From Betaproteobacteria bacterium (GTDB taxonomy: Bacteria; Pseudomonadota; Gammaproteobacteria; Burkholderiales; SG8-41): a stretch of DNA of 59,517 nt. The notes beneath the pieces were generated by a model that searched no databases, was not told where the DNA came from, and worked only from the letters and a program-made list of their open reading frames with translations. Location of the stretch: contig JANXSE010000095.1 in NCBI GenBank assembly GCA_025356695.1, positions 1 to 59,517 of the forward strand, given 5' to 3'. Both the position numbers and the translations under genes were made by a program. Shown here piece by piece: positions 9,101 through 14,948 of the stretch (position 1 is the stretch's first letter; every line of letters starts with the position of its first letter).

Positions 9101-9960
9101 GCACGAGCGGCTTGTGGGGTCTGCCGTTTGGTAAAAATCTCGTCGACTTCATCGAATTCCTTTACAAGAAATACACCGACACCGATGCCGACATCAAGAC
9201 GGCCGTGCGGGAAGTGATTTACGACATTACGAGTTCCGCGCAGGTCGCTCGCGCACTGACGGATGGTGCCTTGTCGCAAACGGTTGGCGTCGACGTCGGC
9301 GCCCGCATCGGTCAGGGCGCGGTGCTCCCGGAGTCCACCAGTGATCTTGGCGGCGTGCCGCTGTCGTTGACCGCCGGCAAGCTCGGGCAGTCGCTCGAAT
9401 ACGCGCAGCGCGGGCAGGGCATGCTGGCGCTGGCAGAGATCATGCCAAACTTCATCAAAAATCCGATGACGGCCTACACTTGGGGCGAGGAAGGGGTGAA
9501 GTCGCAGAAAACCGGCAAGGTGTTCATGGCACCGGAGAGCGTCACCACTGCGGACAAAGCCAAGAAGTCGATCGGCTTCACGCCGGAAGGGCTCTCGAAC
9601 ATTCGCGAAGGTGAATATGCCGTCAAACGCGCCGAGCATGCCGTCGACCAATTGCGCGGCGACTATTACGCCCGGCTCGCCACAATCTATGCCAAGGCGC
9701 AGCGCGCCGAAGATAACGGCCGCACCAAGGAAGCAATTTCTCTAGAGATCGAGGGCGACAAAATCTATGACGAGATCGCGAAGTTCAATGAGGGTCGCGC
9801 CGATCACGAACAGGTCAATATCGAGAACAAGACGTTGCAGGCTCGCGTGCGCGAGGAGCTATTCGGATTCGAGCAGCGCCGCGGCAAGGAACGCAAGGCC
9901 GCCCGCGATCGAGCGGATAAAATCAGGCAGGTCTACGGGACGGGCGTGGCTGGCGACTGA
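1..9960 (+). CDS. Giant polyvalent virion protein, C-terminal part (residues ~797-4115)
   Basis: This continues in frame from the ORF that starts at 56989; the window ends are the same 141 bases. Residue numbers are for the joined 4115-aa protein. Order seen: end of a pyrophosphatase-like domain (to ~868); a low-complexity linker (887-1115); ADP-ribosyltransferase-like domains at ~1170-1350, ~1354-1503 and ~2502-2694, each with a YHG[TS] motif; a conserved block starting FYSALSRS (~1507-1586); a block RSSHF to LPLFARG (~1817-2118); a zincin-like segment with HEPVH at 2202-2206 and EE at 2240; a BECR/LPD3-like domain (~2356-2480); a block starting IIQHNV (~2698-3180); a PFNRWG motif (~3391, the PLxRFG-type region); and an LPD38-like module (~3595-3880) with a hydrophobic helix near 3819-3840. 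Such polyvalent proteins are thought to be packaged and injected to counter host defences. The domain calls rest on motif memory; activities are inferred. Confidence 0.85.
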   Translation, partial: AVVGMHPTAHVFDTVNTNTGEFDEHKTILGAGTTRAATYALRAMYDDGAAGRIGGVRAMTIPEYRAWLKTDASLQPVVMEAPQGVSIDDVADQQLQEVDHAAETGQQSANDLEQHSGVPSGQHIRADEGEVRRGESEQASGSRGLRERPPASDEPHGRDQVGEGESQAQPHAAPVPAEPVKKRPELSDYTIKQMRKAADRAIKKDADARAEKAEAARHKLTESEIRKAAGAMRLNDDDIEIVRLIDAARVRDPELLNNLSDEMLSAVGNFTGDDYVKVLKEIISGNYQAAPQKTESSGDETGTAVRPAKKRGRSAEPAAESTGVGVDDVAGTLDVGRLIDDQPQTPRRTKRAVNGLGEAKKSNIKYSLGEKSQTETPAFARFMGGSMVTKDGKPWAKPGDELVVYHGTAGDFTKFDTSLSGKNFGEQEPYIFLVSARDAANDYASNAARTTGGGANVMPVYVRLKNPLVINKDSDGRGEMSLIENRAGLLPEIREALDGDVYDGVIARDLGAINTRTGAALQIVIAKNSKQTKSAIGNDGTYGLDNPDILYSLGQPAHTPEFDAWFGDGKLKADGEPIAFYHGTDKEFEAFDKQAIGKKDKHITSGLGFFFSPSREFSKKYGDRVLSVYLNLKNPFVMPYLDTLNIETHADAVKLREQLQKQGYDGVVVPKNEIGFKGYAIAFESNSIKSTDNFRPTSDNRFRYSRGDEPMFYSALSRSIESMPLKSAPVDQWKSSIKNLTQKGVKTAEIEAVGINEWLDLQEGKVSKDAVLEFVRNNGVKVTDVELSGDAEMDISVTDATYDDPDDDFIDMEVDDFYLQQAIDDIAEDREIETDEVNKDEAREMARERALEAYYEEPQMSGSVTVEFLGKTFEYALNYQGGDELYIWRKDGTGDSIYNGKPIDEAQIKAKVRDDVMAITGREEGGQTHFEDYTLPGGEDYTELLMTMPASQFDPAEVKTLQDQLRAADNKIGNSKHGSDEWTAAESEAKELRSKLSKITGDAYGIPKKASGAAGRRDEFRSSHFSEPNILAHVRFKTRKDADGKKVLFVEEFQSDWAQKGKKEGFSQDTTGWRAEVLSKSDSGFTVWRVIDAESNYITKIVGGDKESAIRKAAEGIPTAPFVTKTEAWLGLLVKRVIRYAAENDFDRVAWTTGVQNAERYKLSRHIDTIGWSQGEHGKVVRMNHKSGNSGYTSMQVTPDGVIDGSSRYSNDIVDKKLSDVVGVDLAAKIMASEEGELDGVDMDVGGSGMRAFYDKIVPNVVNDVLKKLGGDRVIEVNFSESNAPRTDWRKSNDDLVGIQPGFDITPKLKEVALAGLPLFARGVKFTDRYKANQAEITKRIVEIVKQIAPTADVKVVEQIFAEGSAAMKSGAPTKDKVEAAGYYDPARDLITVALRYEDYQNTARHEPVHYLKRMGFFTDGEWSVLEQHSKKEWMGRYGVPDAEEGIAYAFGAYRRGEQFGGRVARIFAKIREFLQRLANMLHGVGFQTWQDVFEKIESGKVGSRQQGQTSLEPAMASVGKRSQGEERADKLTAMKPTPAPAFADRDAARDAYKDSRQNMVVTADGDRVKLTGRAAHKIGSHAASASTRAAFGNASTLLPNAIRLWSQPERSPAVRSDTIAFHHYGLRATIEGEPHYVRYVVREVKAGLMLYDADAAPENENPRSSVGAVRLPKPVPQNREGGHSIHNWLADVKAGKYSTGEPVQTDTPAFKKWFGDSKVIDADGKPLVVYHGSGQVFTEFKNRGGKISTVFGSEDVERSGFFFAVDKDYASLFAEGATPNVLEVYLAIKNPIDLRNGILNDDAEALAAQGINDRWLYQLTRDPREAWELFDGDDGADLVKALRAAGYDGARIVEPRHPSTNAVIDAWVAFSPTQIKSATNNDGTYGLDNPDIRYAVNPDKDLIIQHNVTAANVMHADRMGGIPVPSLAITKGDDAMTNFGEITLLGDRALADPHGYAHTQVFGADIYSPRYPSIHYSFTQKNVDAMKQLLAPAIAATRNLEWDEVQKRGAQQFENEPAVMWQFLKDRGIEPDVVMKKRPTKKQVAELKRAGFEKYFGQKNWQSLARDEEFQRLSVNDTIRQYTESDLDLDYPKSFENAIESQRINGSLSYARLMGEIGKPAEVDNSATRDTLRAQVRKFPGDMEVYAQDLFDKLGAEEKLFKGYNYAGTRTYKPHTLDNVVRELKKEIRGGEGFNYGLGSARSKVTPRFTSIKQIKAESGRLVPKEKIEELKKEWDAQLHEIWEELAHYHDSGKDFGFGDTVIDTLAESDSRGLDRALKENQFDVERIPDDLKAKMRDFVDEMREWPTEYFEAKILRAVDLSEFKAAVVPKGTHQRVIDMLESKGLHVATYNPKANNGDSSDRKRVINSVSSKLDIKFSLGEKEADEANQQLTAPPTKLTEQSPFGSGTLADDVNWLTKFAVHPRTIATTNKDFAPVYLAAVHQFERRDEIASNLQRDAQPYFDLPATSKQRVNAALELGRLNGVVYGTGSSDVVVTNDTGRPDALLAPGDTMTLTDREKAGYWAIRRSMDKALTLFKEQVIREWGLDPAKVSNARQIMDSVPAGATSREVARYQQAAMLVREIDEARKKGYVPFNRWGQVGIIVKDPDIIDSLEDGKQSTQHFEMVEVDSLLQKAKRAVGLTSKQLSAMPEVAARLDALKKEYPDAHIAVFQTKPNQPLAGDVKMTDLDMLAAVSQIDESAWQSVREGLSDAIQARGFRKHFFGSKNIPGYSQDFERSIADYIVGISGYLARRETNPMWDESIKSIPTEKPLLTKYAQSYRDYVNSPTEEFAGLRQAAFFYYLAGVPSTALINTTQVGMLTAPYLTQFANPAVITKELAEAYKDAATMLRFGSDVFNPAHAPDDIRDDFQQAWDEGFFVPVTTYEMMGLAHNRMPALRHMAKRARQTLDTVSYLFNAAERTNRVVTFIASVRLAKRAGFSDKVARVLGKNELAGADLLKNFTPSKFAEFVIDETHFRMGKVNRPQAMRGAGAALLQFKGFTFQSVELYYRLAAQNGRQGKIAFALMMLLLMGTSGLWGLPFGKNLVDFIEFLYKKYTDTDADIKTAVREVIYDITSSAQVARALTDGALSQTVGVDVGARIGQGAVLPESTSDLGGVPLSLTAGKLGQSLEYAQRGQGMLALAEIMPNFIKNPMTAYTWGEEGVKSQKTGKVFMAPESVTTADKAKKSIGFTPEGLSNIREGEYAVKRAEHAVDQLRGDYYARLATIYAKAQRAEDNGRTKEAISLEIEGDKIYDEIAKFNEGRADHEQVNIENKTLQARVREELFGFEQRRGKERKAARDRADKIRQVYGTGVAGD
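299..541 (+). CDS. Small basic protein overprinted inside the giant gene (80 aa)
   Basis: This ORF is in the +2 frame of the giant gene. It has a strong ribosome site (GGAGG, 6 nt before the ATG) and a TAG in its own frame just upstream, the arrangement normal for a gene start here. Its codons look like the rest of the genome (mostly G or C at third positions), whereas the giant frame reads as low-complexity Q/E/G/R-rich sequence. The protein contains TISNNIAEF and later KQAVAVGYANAR. This resembles a widespread family of small phage proteins with a TIS-NI ... KQAVAIAL ... AR pattern (DUF6496-like). Function unknown. Whether it is made in addition to the giant protein cannot be decided from sequence. 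Confidence 0.65.
   Translation: MPLKPGSSQQTISNNIAEFHQGNTYERTKEKFGAEKANKQAVAVGYANARRHPTSPTDAIKSVKAKAKRSPTPLPFPQSR
851..1015 (+). CDS. Possible second overprinted small protein (54 aa)
   Basis: A GTG start is preceded by AAGGAG with 8 nt spacing. The frame begins VAITKQRLKKLKAVAMKLAPL and ends in a Pro/Ser/Ala-rich tail. It lies in another frame of the giant gene, in the same linker region as the 299-541 gene. The giant frame also reads plausibly here and includes a VDDVA motif, so this may be a chance ORF. Confidence 0.2.
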   Translation: MAITKQRLKKLKAVAMKLAPLSDQRRNVAAAPSPQPSQPESASTTLPEPSTSAG

Positions 9961-10199
9961 TCGGCCAGCTTCATTATTTCTGCGAGCAGGTAATCGGCCA
10001 ATTCTTGCGTGCGCATGGCGCTAACCTGTTGTTGTGTGACCCGCACACCTACAATCAGAACATTGCCGTTGACGTGGTTGAACACGAAAGCAATCTTTCC
10101 TTTGCGCAACTGCACTATGCCAGCCTTTAATGCCTCCGCAGCTTTGCGCGCTTGTATTTTAATCCGCGGCAAGTCATCGGGATTGGTAATGTCAGTCAA
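9933..10199 (-). CDS. Hypothetical protein (88 aa, TTG start)
   Basis: The frame opens with TTG, preceded by GGAGAG at about 8 nt; no ATG fits. The 88-aa protein is mixed charged and hydrophobic with no known domain that I recognise. Its 3' end overlaps the 3' end of the giant gene by 28 bp on the other strand, so the two transcription units converge. It is the last gene of the minus-strand recombination block. Confidence 0.55.
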   Translation of the reverse strand: MTDITNPDDLPRIKIQARKAAEALKAGIVQLRKGKIAFVFNHVNGNVLIVGVRVTQQQVSAMRTQELADYLLAEIMKLADQSPATPVP

Positions 10200-10230
10200 A
10201 ACTTTCTCTCCAAAAAATTACGTTGCAATA

Positions 10231-10896
10231 TCAGCGTTCGCACTCATTGCAATTTCGGCATATTATCCAGAAACAATGACGCTTCCTAGCGTGATAGGCA
10301 TTCTTCCACTTCGTTGAAACCATCGGGCCTTTCCTGATCTTCACAATCAGGTCGCATACCGTAAATCCGGCCTCCTCCGCCATGCGCATGAAATCGCAAT
10401 GCGGCCATTTCGACTTATGACAGTTCACCATGTCGGTGATCTTCGCCAGCAGCAAACCCTGCGGCAACAGCACGCGCTTTGCCTGCCTCAAGAAATCTGG
10501 ATATAGATAACTCAGATTCCAGTCCTGATCTTTTCCGCATTCCATCGTCGCGCCGAAGTCAACATCGAATCTCTTACTGCTTTTGTCTCTACCCTGCGGG
10601 CCTACGTGGGGAGGGTCGAATACAACGGTGCCATAGTGCGACGAGGGCACATCCCTCATCACGCGATTATCTCCAACAAACTTTGTCTTGTATTGCGGGT
10701 CAATGTCCATCGAATCAACCGTCCGATTGAACCCTTTCCACATTCTCCCCGCGTTGTATGTCGAATCTAGAATCGGCTCAACCGGTATCGTCGGATAAAA
10801 CTTGAAAATTGCCTCCAGAAGATCGCTGTCGTTACCTTCCCATACGCTGCTCATTGGCGCATACGTTGATGCCGAGTTTTTCGGCGCTGCGGTCAA
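10231..10896 (-). CDS. DNA methyltransferase (N4-cytosine/N6-adenine type)
   Basis: Of 221 aa, the key motif is VVFDPPH at residues ~91-97: DPPH is catalytic motif IV of amino-methylating DNA methylases. An upstream DSTYNAG (~44-50) may belong to the AdoMet-binding part. The start overlaps the stop of the upstream gene by 4 nt. A solitary methylase without a nuclease partner in a phage usually protects phage DNA from host restriction. The recognition sequence cannot be predicted. Confidence 0.8.
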   Translation of the reverse strand: MTAAPKNSASTYAPMSSVWEGNDSDLLEAIFKFYPTIPVEPILDSTYNAGRMWKGFNRTVDSMDIDPQYKTKFVGDNRVMRDVPSSHYGTVVFDPPHVGPQGRDKSSKRFDVDFGATMECGKDQDWNLSYLYPDFLRQAKRVLLPQGLLLAKITDMVNCHKSKWPHCDFMRMAEEAGFTVCDLIVKIRKGPMVSTKWKNAYHARKRHCFWIICRNCNECER

Positions 10897-11246
10897 GACA
10901 ATTCCCCATTGTTGGTCAGCATGGTTTTAATCTGAATCAGGATGTTTTCCTGCTCAGAGAGCTTTTTCCGAACACACTCGACATCGGCTACGGCATCGTT
11001 GTAGAACGTCCTGCGTGCCGCTTCGGGCGTTTTGTGCAGCAGGTTCAGCCCCTTTTCCCATCGGCGAATGTAGTCCGTTTTGACGGAATCCTCGACGAAC
11101 CAGAATTCTTTCGTCTCTTTGGTGACGTTGATCTCGAACAGCGTAACTTCGATCGTGCGCTTGCTCTGCGGCCAGTGATCGACCGCCTTCACGCGGTAAA
11201 CAACCGCTTGGCCACCGGCTAAGTCTTTTCCCACAGGCATTCCCAT
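10893..11246 (-). CDS. Hypothetical protein (117 aa)
   Basis: The ATG at 11246 has AGGGAGA upstream; the longer open frame above it is Arg/Ala-rich shadow of the neighbouring gene. The protein (start MGMPVGKDL) has a C-terminal half predicted helical and charged, possibly a short coiled coil (residues ~75-110). I recognise no family. It overlaps the methylase gene by 4 nt and the upstream gene by 28 nt, so it is translated as part of the same operon. Confidence 0.6.
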   Translation of the reverse strand: MGMPVGKDLAGGQAVVYRVKAVDHWPQSKRTIEVTLFEINVTKETKEFWFVEDSVKTDYIRRWEKGLNLLHKTPEAARRTFYNDAVADVECVRKKLSEQENILIQIKTMLTNNGELS

Positions 11247-11590
11247 ATCCTGATCTCCCTTGCGTGCGCGTGCCGACGCACGCTTTTCTTGGTCTCGGGT
11301 GTGCGACGGATGATGCCCTTCTGCGCCGCATCCCGCAGCACGGCGCCGATCGCGTTCGGGTGGTGCGGCTCCTCCAGCCCGAGATCGACGGCGACGCGGT
11401 GGAAGTCGTCCGACGTCATCGTAGCCTGCTTTTTGCAGACCGCCTTGATCACCAGCAACGCGCCGCCGTGCCAATCGCCGCCGGCATTGAACAGGACGCG
11501 CTGCACTCCCTCCTCTTTACGGTGCTCGCCGGCGAGCCAATCGACTTTGGCATGGCGCGACGTCGCGGAGAGTTCCGCCTGTTCGCTCAC
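11219..11590 (-). CDS. Small winged-helix-like protein (123 aa, GTG start)
   Basis: GTG at 11590 follows AAAGGA and overlaps the stop of the upstream small gene (GTGA). The pattern GDWHGGALLVIKAV ... TSDDFHRVAVDLGLEEPHHPNAIGAVLRDAAQKGII matches a common type of small phage protein with a winged-helix-like fold found beside replication and recombination genes. DNA binding is inferred. The C terminus is basic (RRHAHAREIRIWECLW). Confidence 0.65.
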   Translation of the reverse strand: MSEQAELSATSRHAKVDWLAGEHRKEEGVQRVLFNAGGDWHGGALLVIKAVCKKQATMTSDDFHRVAVDLGLEEPHHPNAIGAVLRDAAQKGIIRRTPETKKSVRRHAHAREIRIWECLWEKT

Positions 11591-11751
11591 TTGAGCAATT
11601 CCTTTAGTTTGTTCAGTTCGGCCTGAACGCGGTCGATCTCCCCCAAGGCGACAGTAAGGCACCGCTGCATGTGCGACTGCGTGTAAATGCAGTCGGTCGT
11701 GTCCGCTGCCGTGTGCCGAGCAAGGTCGAGCATGACGTCATCCTTGACCAT
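11587..11751 (-). CDS. Small protein (54 aa)
   Basis: Starts MVKDDVMLDL and ends in a heptad-like helix (DRVQAELNKLKELLK). Its TGA overlaps the GTG of the following gene and its start overlaps the stop of the 121-aa gene by 14 nt. The Leu/Lys spacing at the C terminus suggests a short coiled coil. No family recognised. Confidence 0.55.
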   Translation of the reverse strand: MVKDDVMLDLARHTAADTTDCIYTQSHMQRCLTVALGEIDRVQAELNKLKELLK

Positions 11752-12103
11752 TGGTTGCCTCCGCTTTGATCAGATTGCACGCGTTGAGATAGTCGTCTGT
11801 CATGCTCGACTCGATGCTGCGCAGATCGCGGTCGACGAACGGAAATATCGCATCGATCGCTACCTGTTTCAGCTTCAGCGCATCGCGAGACGTCGTGAGC
11901 TTGTCCTGAATCGACGCCGCCGCCTGCGCCAACGGCAGGGGCGGCGACGCCAAATTGTTCAGGATGTCGGCAATCTCCCGCATCATCCAGATCTGATCGT
12001 CGGCATCCCGCTGCGTCATCTTCCCGCCGGCGACGAGCTTCGGGTAAACCCGCTGCCGCATGCGAATTTCGCGCTCGCACTCCGCGATCAGGTGTTCGTG
12101 CAT
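11738..12103 (-). CDS. Hypothetical protein (121 aa)
   Basis: Begins MHEHLIAECEREIRMRQRVYP and is mostly helical and charged. Regularly spaced long helices suggest a small structural or adaptor protein. The ribosome site is weak (GCGAGAC), and the start lies next to the stop of the 173-aa gene, so translation is probably coupled. No family assignment. Confidence 0.6.
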   Translation of the reverse strand: MHEHLIAECEREIRMRQRVYPKLVAGGKMTQRDADDQIWMMREIADILNNLASPPLPLAQAAASIQDKLTTSRDALKLKQVAIDAIFPFVDRDLRSIESSMTDDYLNACNLIKAEATNGQG

Positions 12104-12104
12104 T

Positions 12105-12626
12105 TCAGTCTCGCGGCGGCGCGGCGTTCGGCAGCATCGTCGCCGTCACGAAGCCCATGCGCTGCAGGCCGGCGGCCACCGTCACGCCGCCCTCGGTGAA
12201 CTTGTTGCCGCCGCTGGTCGTTGCGATTTCGTATTGCCCGTCAGGCGTGAACATGATCATGATGCCGCTGCTGATGCCGGCTTGTTCGGCGCGCCGCAGG
12301 TAATCGGTCAAGTGATTGACCAATTCTCCGTTGACGTTTGATTGCACTTCAGCGCCAGCCGGCGATTGCGCTGCAGCGTCCGGTTGCTTCAGTTCGACGA
12401 CGTTTGTCGTCTGCACGTGAGCTTGACGCCATACGTCCATCTGATCGGCAAGCGTGCGCGCTTCGGCAATTTTCTCCGGCTCATGACGGAGCGCCGCAAT
12501 GGCGGCCCAATGGCGCACCGTTTCAGCGCCGACGATGTCTTTGGCGCGGATGACAAAAATCGGTTCGTCCGCCGCCGCCTTGTTGAGACAACTGTTGTTG
12601 TCATTCACTTCGTCAATTCGTTTCAT
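12105..12626 (-). CDS. Hypothetical protein (173 aa) with phage-type DEPIFVIRAKD segment
   Basis: ATG follows GGAGACCAAAG. The segment DEPIFVIRAKDIVGAETVRHW (residues ~21-41) recurs in many small phage proteins of unknown role. The middle (residues ~80-95) is a Gln/Ala linker, and the C terminus is a separate Gly-rich module with IMIMFTPDGQYEIATTSGG. It precedes the recombination genes in gene order but is transcribed after them. Confidence 0.65.
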   Translation of the reverse strand: MKRIDEVNDNNSCLNKAAADEPIFVIRAKDIVGAETVRHWAAIAALRHEPEKIAEARTLADQMDVWRQAHVQTTNVVELKQPDAAAQSPAGAEVQSNVNGELVNHLTDYLRRAEQAGISSGIMIMFTPDGQYEIATTSGGNKFTEGGVTVAAGLQRMGFVTATMLPNAAPPRD

Positions 12627-12656
12627 CTTTGGTCTCCGTAATGTTGTAGGTTTGAA

Positions 12657-13235
12657 TCAGATCGGCGTCGCGTGCCCGTTCTTTTTCTTGAGCGCCATGT
12701 AGACCGCTTTGCAGCCGAGCATGTCGGCGACGGCACTGTGCGCGCCCACCAGTTCGTTGCCGGTGAAAAATTTATACGCCTCGGAGAGCTTCGGATTCTT
12801 ACCGGGGTTGACAATCGGCTTCGACTCTTTCATCGTGCAGAATTTCGGTGCAGCCTTCCATTCGTCGGCCAAGGCATCGCTACCGCCGGCGCGTTTGATC
12901 TCGATGCGCACCATGCGCATGTCGAAACCCTCGTTGTGAGCGACGCGCATCTGAGATTGACGCCAGATGCCGAGAAACATCGGCAGCGCCAGCTTCATCG
13001 GCACGCCATATTTCTCGCACATTTCGGTCGTGATGCCGTTCAAGGCAACGACTTCGGGCGGGACAGTCCAGCCGTCCGGCTTGATGAGCGTGTGGAATGC
13101 GGCATGCACGATGCCGGTTTCGTCGTCGACGAGTTCGCACGCGATCTGCGTGATACGCGGCTGGCACGGGTCGTCAGAGGGTTTGTCCCATACGGGCAGC
13201 CCGATGGTTTCGCAATCGAAAGGTAAAATCAGCAT
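12657..13235 (-). CDS. DnaQ-like 3'-5' exonuclease (DEDDh)
   Basis: Motif I is FDCET (residues 6-10, Asp7 and Glu9). A second acidic position is in HNEGFD (~99-104), and the third motif is HSAVAD near the C terminus. Together they give the DEDDh set of the epsilon/DnaQ exonuclease family, which removes 3' nucleotides with two metal ions. Its 192 aa fit a stand-alone nuclease without a polymerase domain. Ribosome site GGAGAACGAT precedes the ATG. With the SbcC-like ATPase directly upstream it likely works in end processing or recombination. Confidence 0.8.
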   Translation of the reverse strand: MLILPFDCETIGLPVWDKPSDDPCQPRITQIACELVDDETGIVHAAFHTLIKPDGWTVPPEVVALNGITTEMCEKYGVPMKLALPMFLGIWRQSQMRVAHNEGFDMRMVRIEIKRAGGSDALADEWKAAPKFCTMKESKPIVNPGKNPKLSEAYKFFTGNELVGAHSAVADMLGCKAVYMALKKKNGHATPI

Positions 13236-13250
13236 ATCGTTCTCCAGTTA

Positions 13251-14945
13251 TTAAAGTGCGAAGTCGGCCGCGATGCCGTCCTCAATCCAGTAGGTGCGGC
13301 CCATGCCGTGTTTGCCGAGATCGGGCACGGTCTTTTTGCTTGTGACCGTCAGGCCGACCAGCGAGTTAACCTTGTCGCCGATGCTCGCCAGCATGGCAAA
13401 AAGACCGTTCCGCCCGGCCGTGTCGAGGATATCGGCGCCGTCGATGATGACGCAGATCGACTTATCTAGCATGGCGATGGCGATCTGCAGAATCGTGTTG
13501 ACGCGGAACTTCTCCGACTCCGACAGCAGGTAATAGTGCCGGCCACCCAAGCGAACGTCGAGCTTGTCATCGATCGTCACCGGAGCATATCCGGCTGCTG
13601 CAGTCAACGGTGTGAGCGTGCTGCCATTGAAGTCCTGCAACTTCTTGGCGAGCTTCGAACGGCGCAAACCCTCGGGCTCCAGCACTTCGAGCACGGTTGC
13701 ATTAATCTTGATGGTCTCGGCGTATTTCGCGGCCTTGGTTATGGCATTGAACTGGTCGCGCAATTTTTCTGCGGCGACCAGATTCTCGCGCAAGGTGATC
13801 ACGGCCTGTGCGCTGCCGGTTTTGCTGACCGCCGCTTCGAGGGCCGCCAGCGAACCCTTGTATTTCTCCCAATCGCCGAGCGCCTTTTGGCGATCTCTTG
13901 TCGCCGTCGAAATTCGCGTCTTGGTCAAGACGATCAGCCCCTTGATCGAATCGCGTTGCGTGCTGGCGGTCTGAATTTGCGTGATCGTATGGCCGGCACG
14001 ATGCAGCGCCGGCTTACCGTCTTTCATAGTGACGCCGAGCATCGAGCCGCAGTCCGGGCACGGCAGCGGGGCTTCCGGCACTTCGATCGATTCCAGATCA
14101 GCCTCGTGCCGCTTGAGATCGCCGTTGTAAGCGTTCAAAGCCGTGTAGGCGGCGTCGAGTGCTATCTTGGCGTCGTGTTCCAGAGGCGCGAGATCATTCA
14201 GGCGTGTGATTTCGGCGGCATCGACGGCCTGCGAGGCGACGGCGTTCTCGACCGATTGCCGGGCGTTGGCAACCGTCGTTTCAATATCTTCGGCGGACGT
14301 CACGCCGGGCGTGAGATCGTAGCCCTGCGGCTTCCAGCCTTCCATTTTCTTCATGCCGAACGATTCGCCCGTGGCCTCCTCCCATCGTCCTTTGAGGAGC
14401 TTTGTCGAATCAGCGAGCGCCTTGTGCGCGACGTCATAGCCGACCTGCTCGACTTTCTCGATCACCTGTTTACGCGTCGCCTCGTCGAGTTCAGCGTCCT
14501 TGAGTTCGATATCGAGATCAGTGGACGTCGGCATGGTTTCCAACAACGCCGACAACAGTTCGAAACGGAACATGGGGTCGACCTCCATGATCTTCATCAT
14601 GCCGGCGGCGTAGACGCTGATCGCGGGCGGCTTGCCCTTGCTCGCGCTTTCGAGCTTCGGCCATGCCACGCTGACGCTGCCGTCAGCCGTTGTCACCGAG
14701 ACCGCGCCTTCGTCGACGCCGCCTCGCACCAATTCCTTCGACTCGGTTTTTGTGAGCACGCTGGCGAATTTGCCGACGTCACGGGTCGGGCGCAAGAACG
14801 GCACCGTATGCCCGGTCAAGGCCGCGGCAACCGCCTGACAGATGCTCGACTTTCCCTGAAAGTTTTTGCCAGCGAGCAGGGCGATCGGCACCGCTTCGAT
14901 CTCGGCGCGCTCAATGCCGCGGAAATTCTTGACAAGCATTTTCAT
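13251..14945 (-). CDS. SbcC/Rad50-like ATPase with CxxC hook
   Basis: Of 564 aa: Walker A is GKNFQGKSS near residue 27, in the usual place for an SMC/RecF/Rad50 family protein (start MKMLVKNFRGIERAEI). The middle is coiled-coil-like on both sides of a CPDCG motif (residues ~299-303), the expected zinc-hook layout, though the coils are much shorter than in cellular SbcC. Near the C terminus CVIIDGAD is the Walker B equivalent; the usual Glu after the Asp is Gly here. These ATPases pair with a nuclease to process DNA ends. The partner could be the DnaQ-like or the RecB-like nuclease of this operon, since no SbcD/Mre11 gene is present. Confidence 0.75.
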   Translation of the reverse strand: MKMLVKNFRGIERAEIEAVPIALLAGKNFQGKSSICQAVAAALTGHTVPFLRPTRDVGKFASVLTKTESKELVRGGVDEGAVSVTTADGSVSVAWPKLESASKGKPPAISVYAAGMMKIMEVDPMFRFELLSALLETMPTSTDLDIELKDAELDEATRKQVIEKVEQVGYDVAHKALADSTKLLKGRWEEATGESFGMKKMEGWKPQGYDLTPGVTSAEDIETTVANARQSVENAVASQAVDAAEITRLNDLAPLEHDAKIALDAAYTALNAYNGDLKRHEADLESIEVPEAPLPCPDCGSMLGVTMKDGKPALHRAGHTITQIQTASTQRDSIKGLIVLTKTRISTATRDRQKALGDWEKYKGSLAALEAAVSKTGSAQAVITLRENLVAAEKLRDQFNAITKAAKYAETIKINATVLEVLEPEGLRRSKLAKKLQDFNGSTLTPLTAAAGYAPVTIDDKLDVRLGGRHYYLLSESEKFRVNTILQIAIAMLDKSICVIIDGADILDTAGRNGLFAMLASIGDKVNSLVGLTVTSKKTVPDLGKHGMGRTYWIEDGIAADFAL

Positions 14946-14948
14946 GAA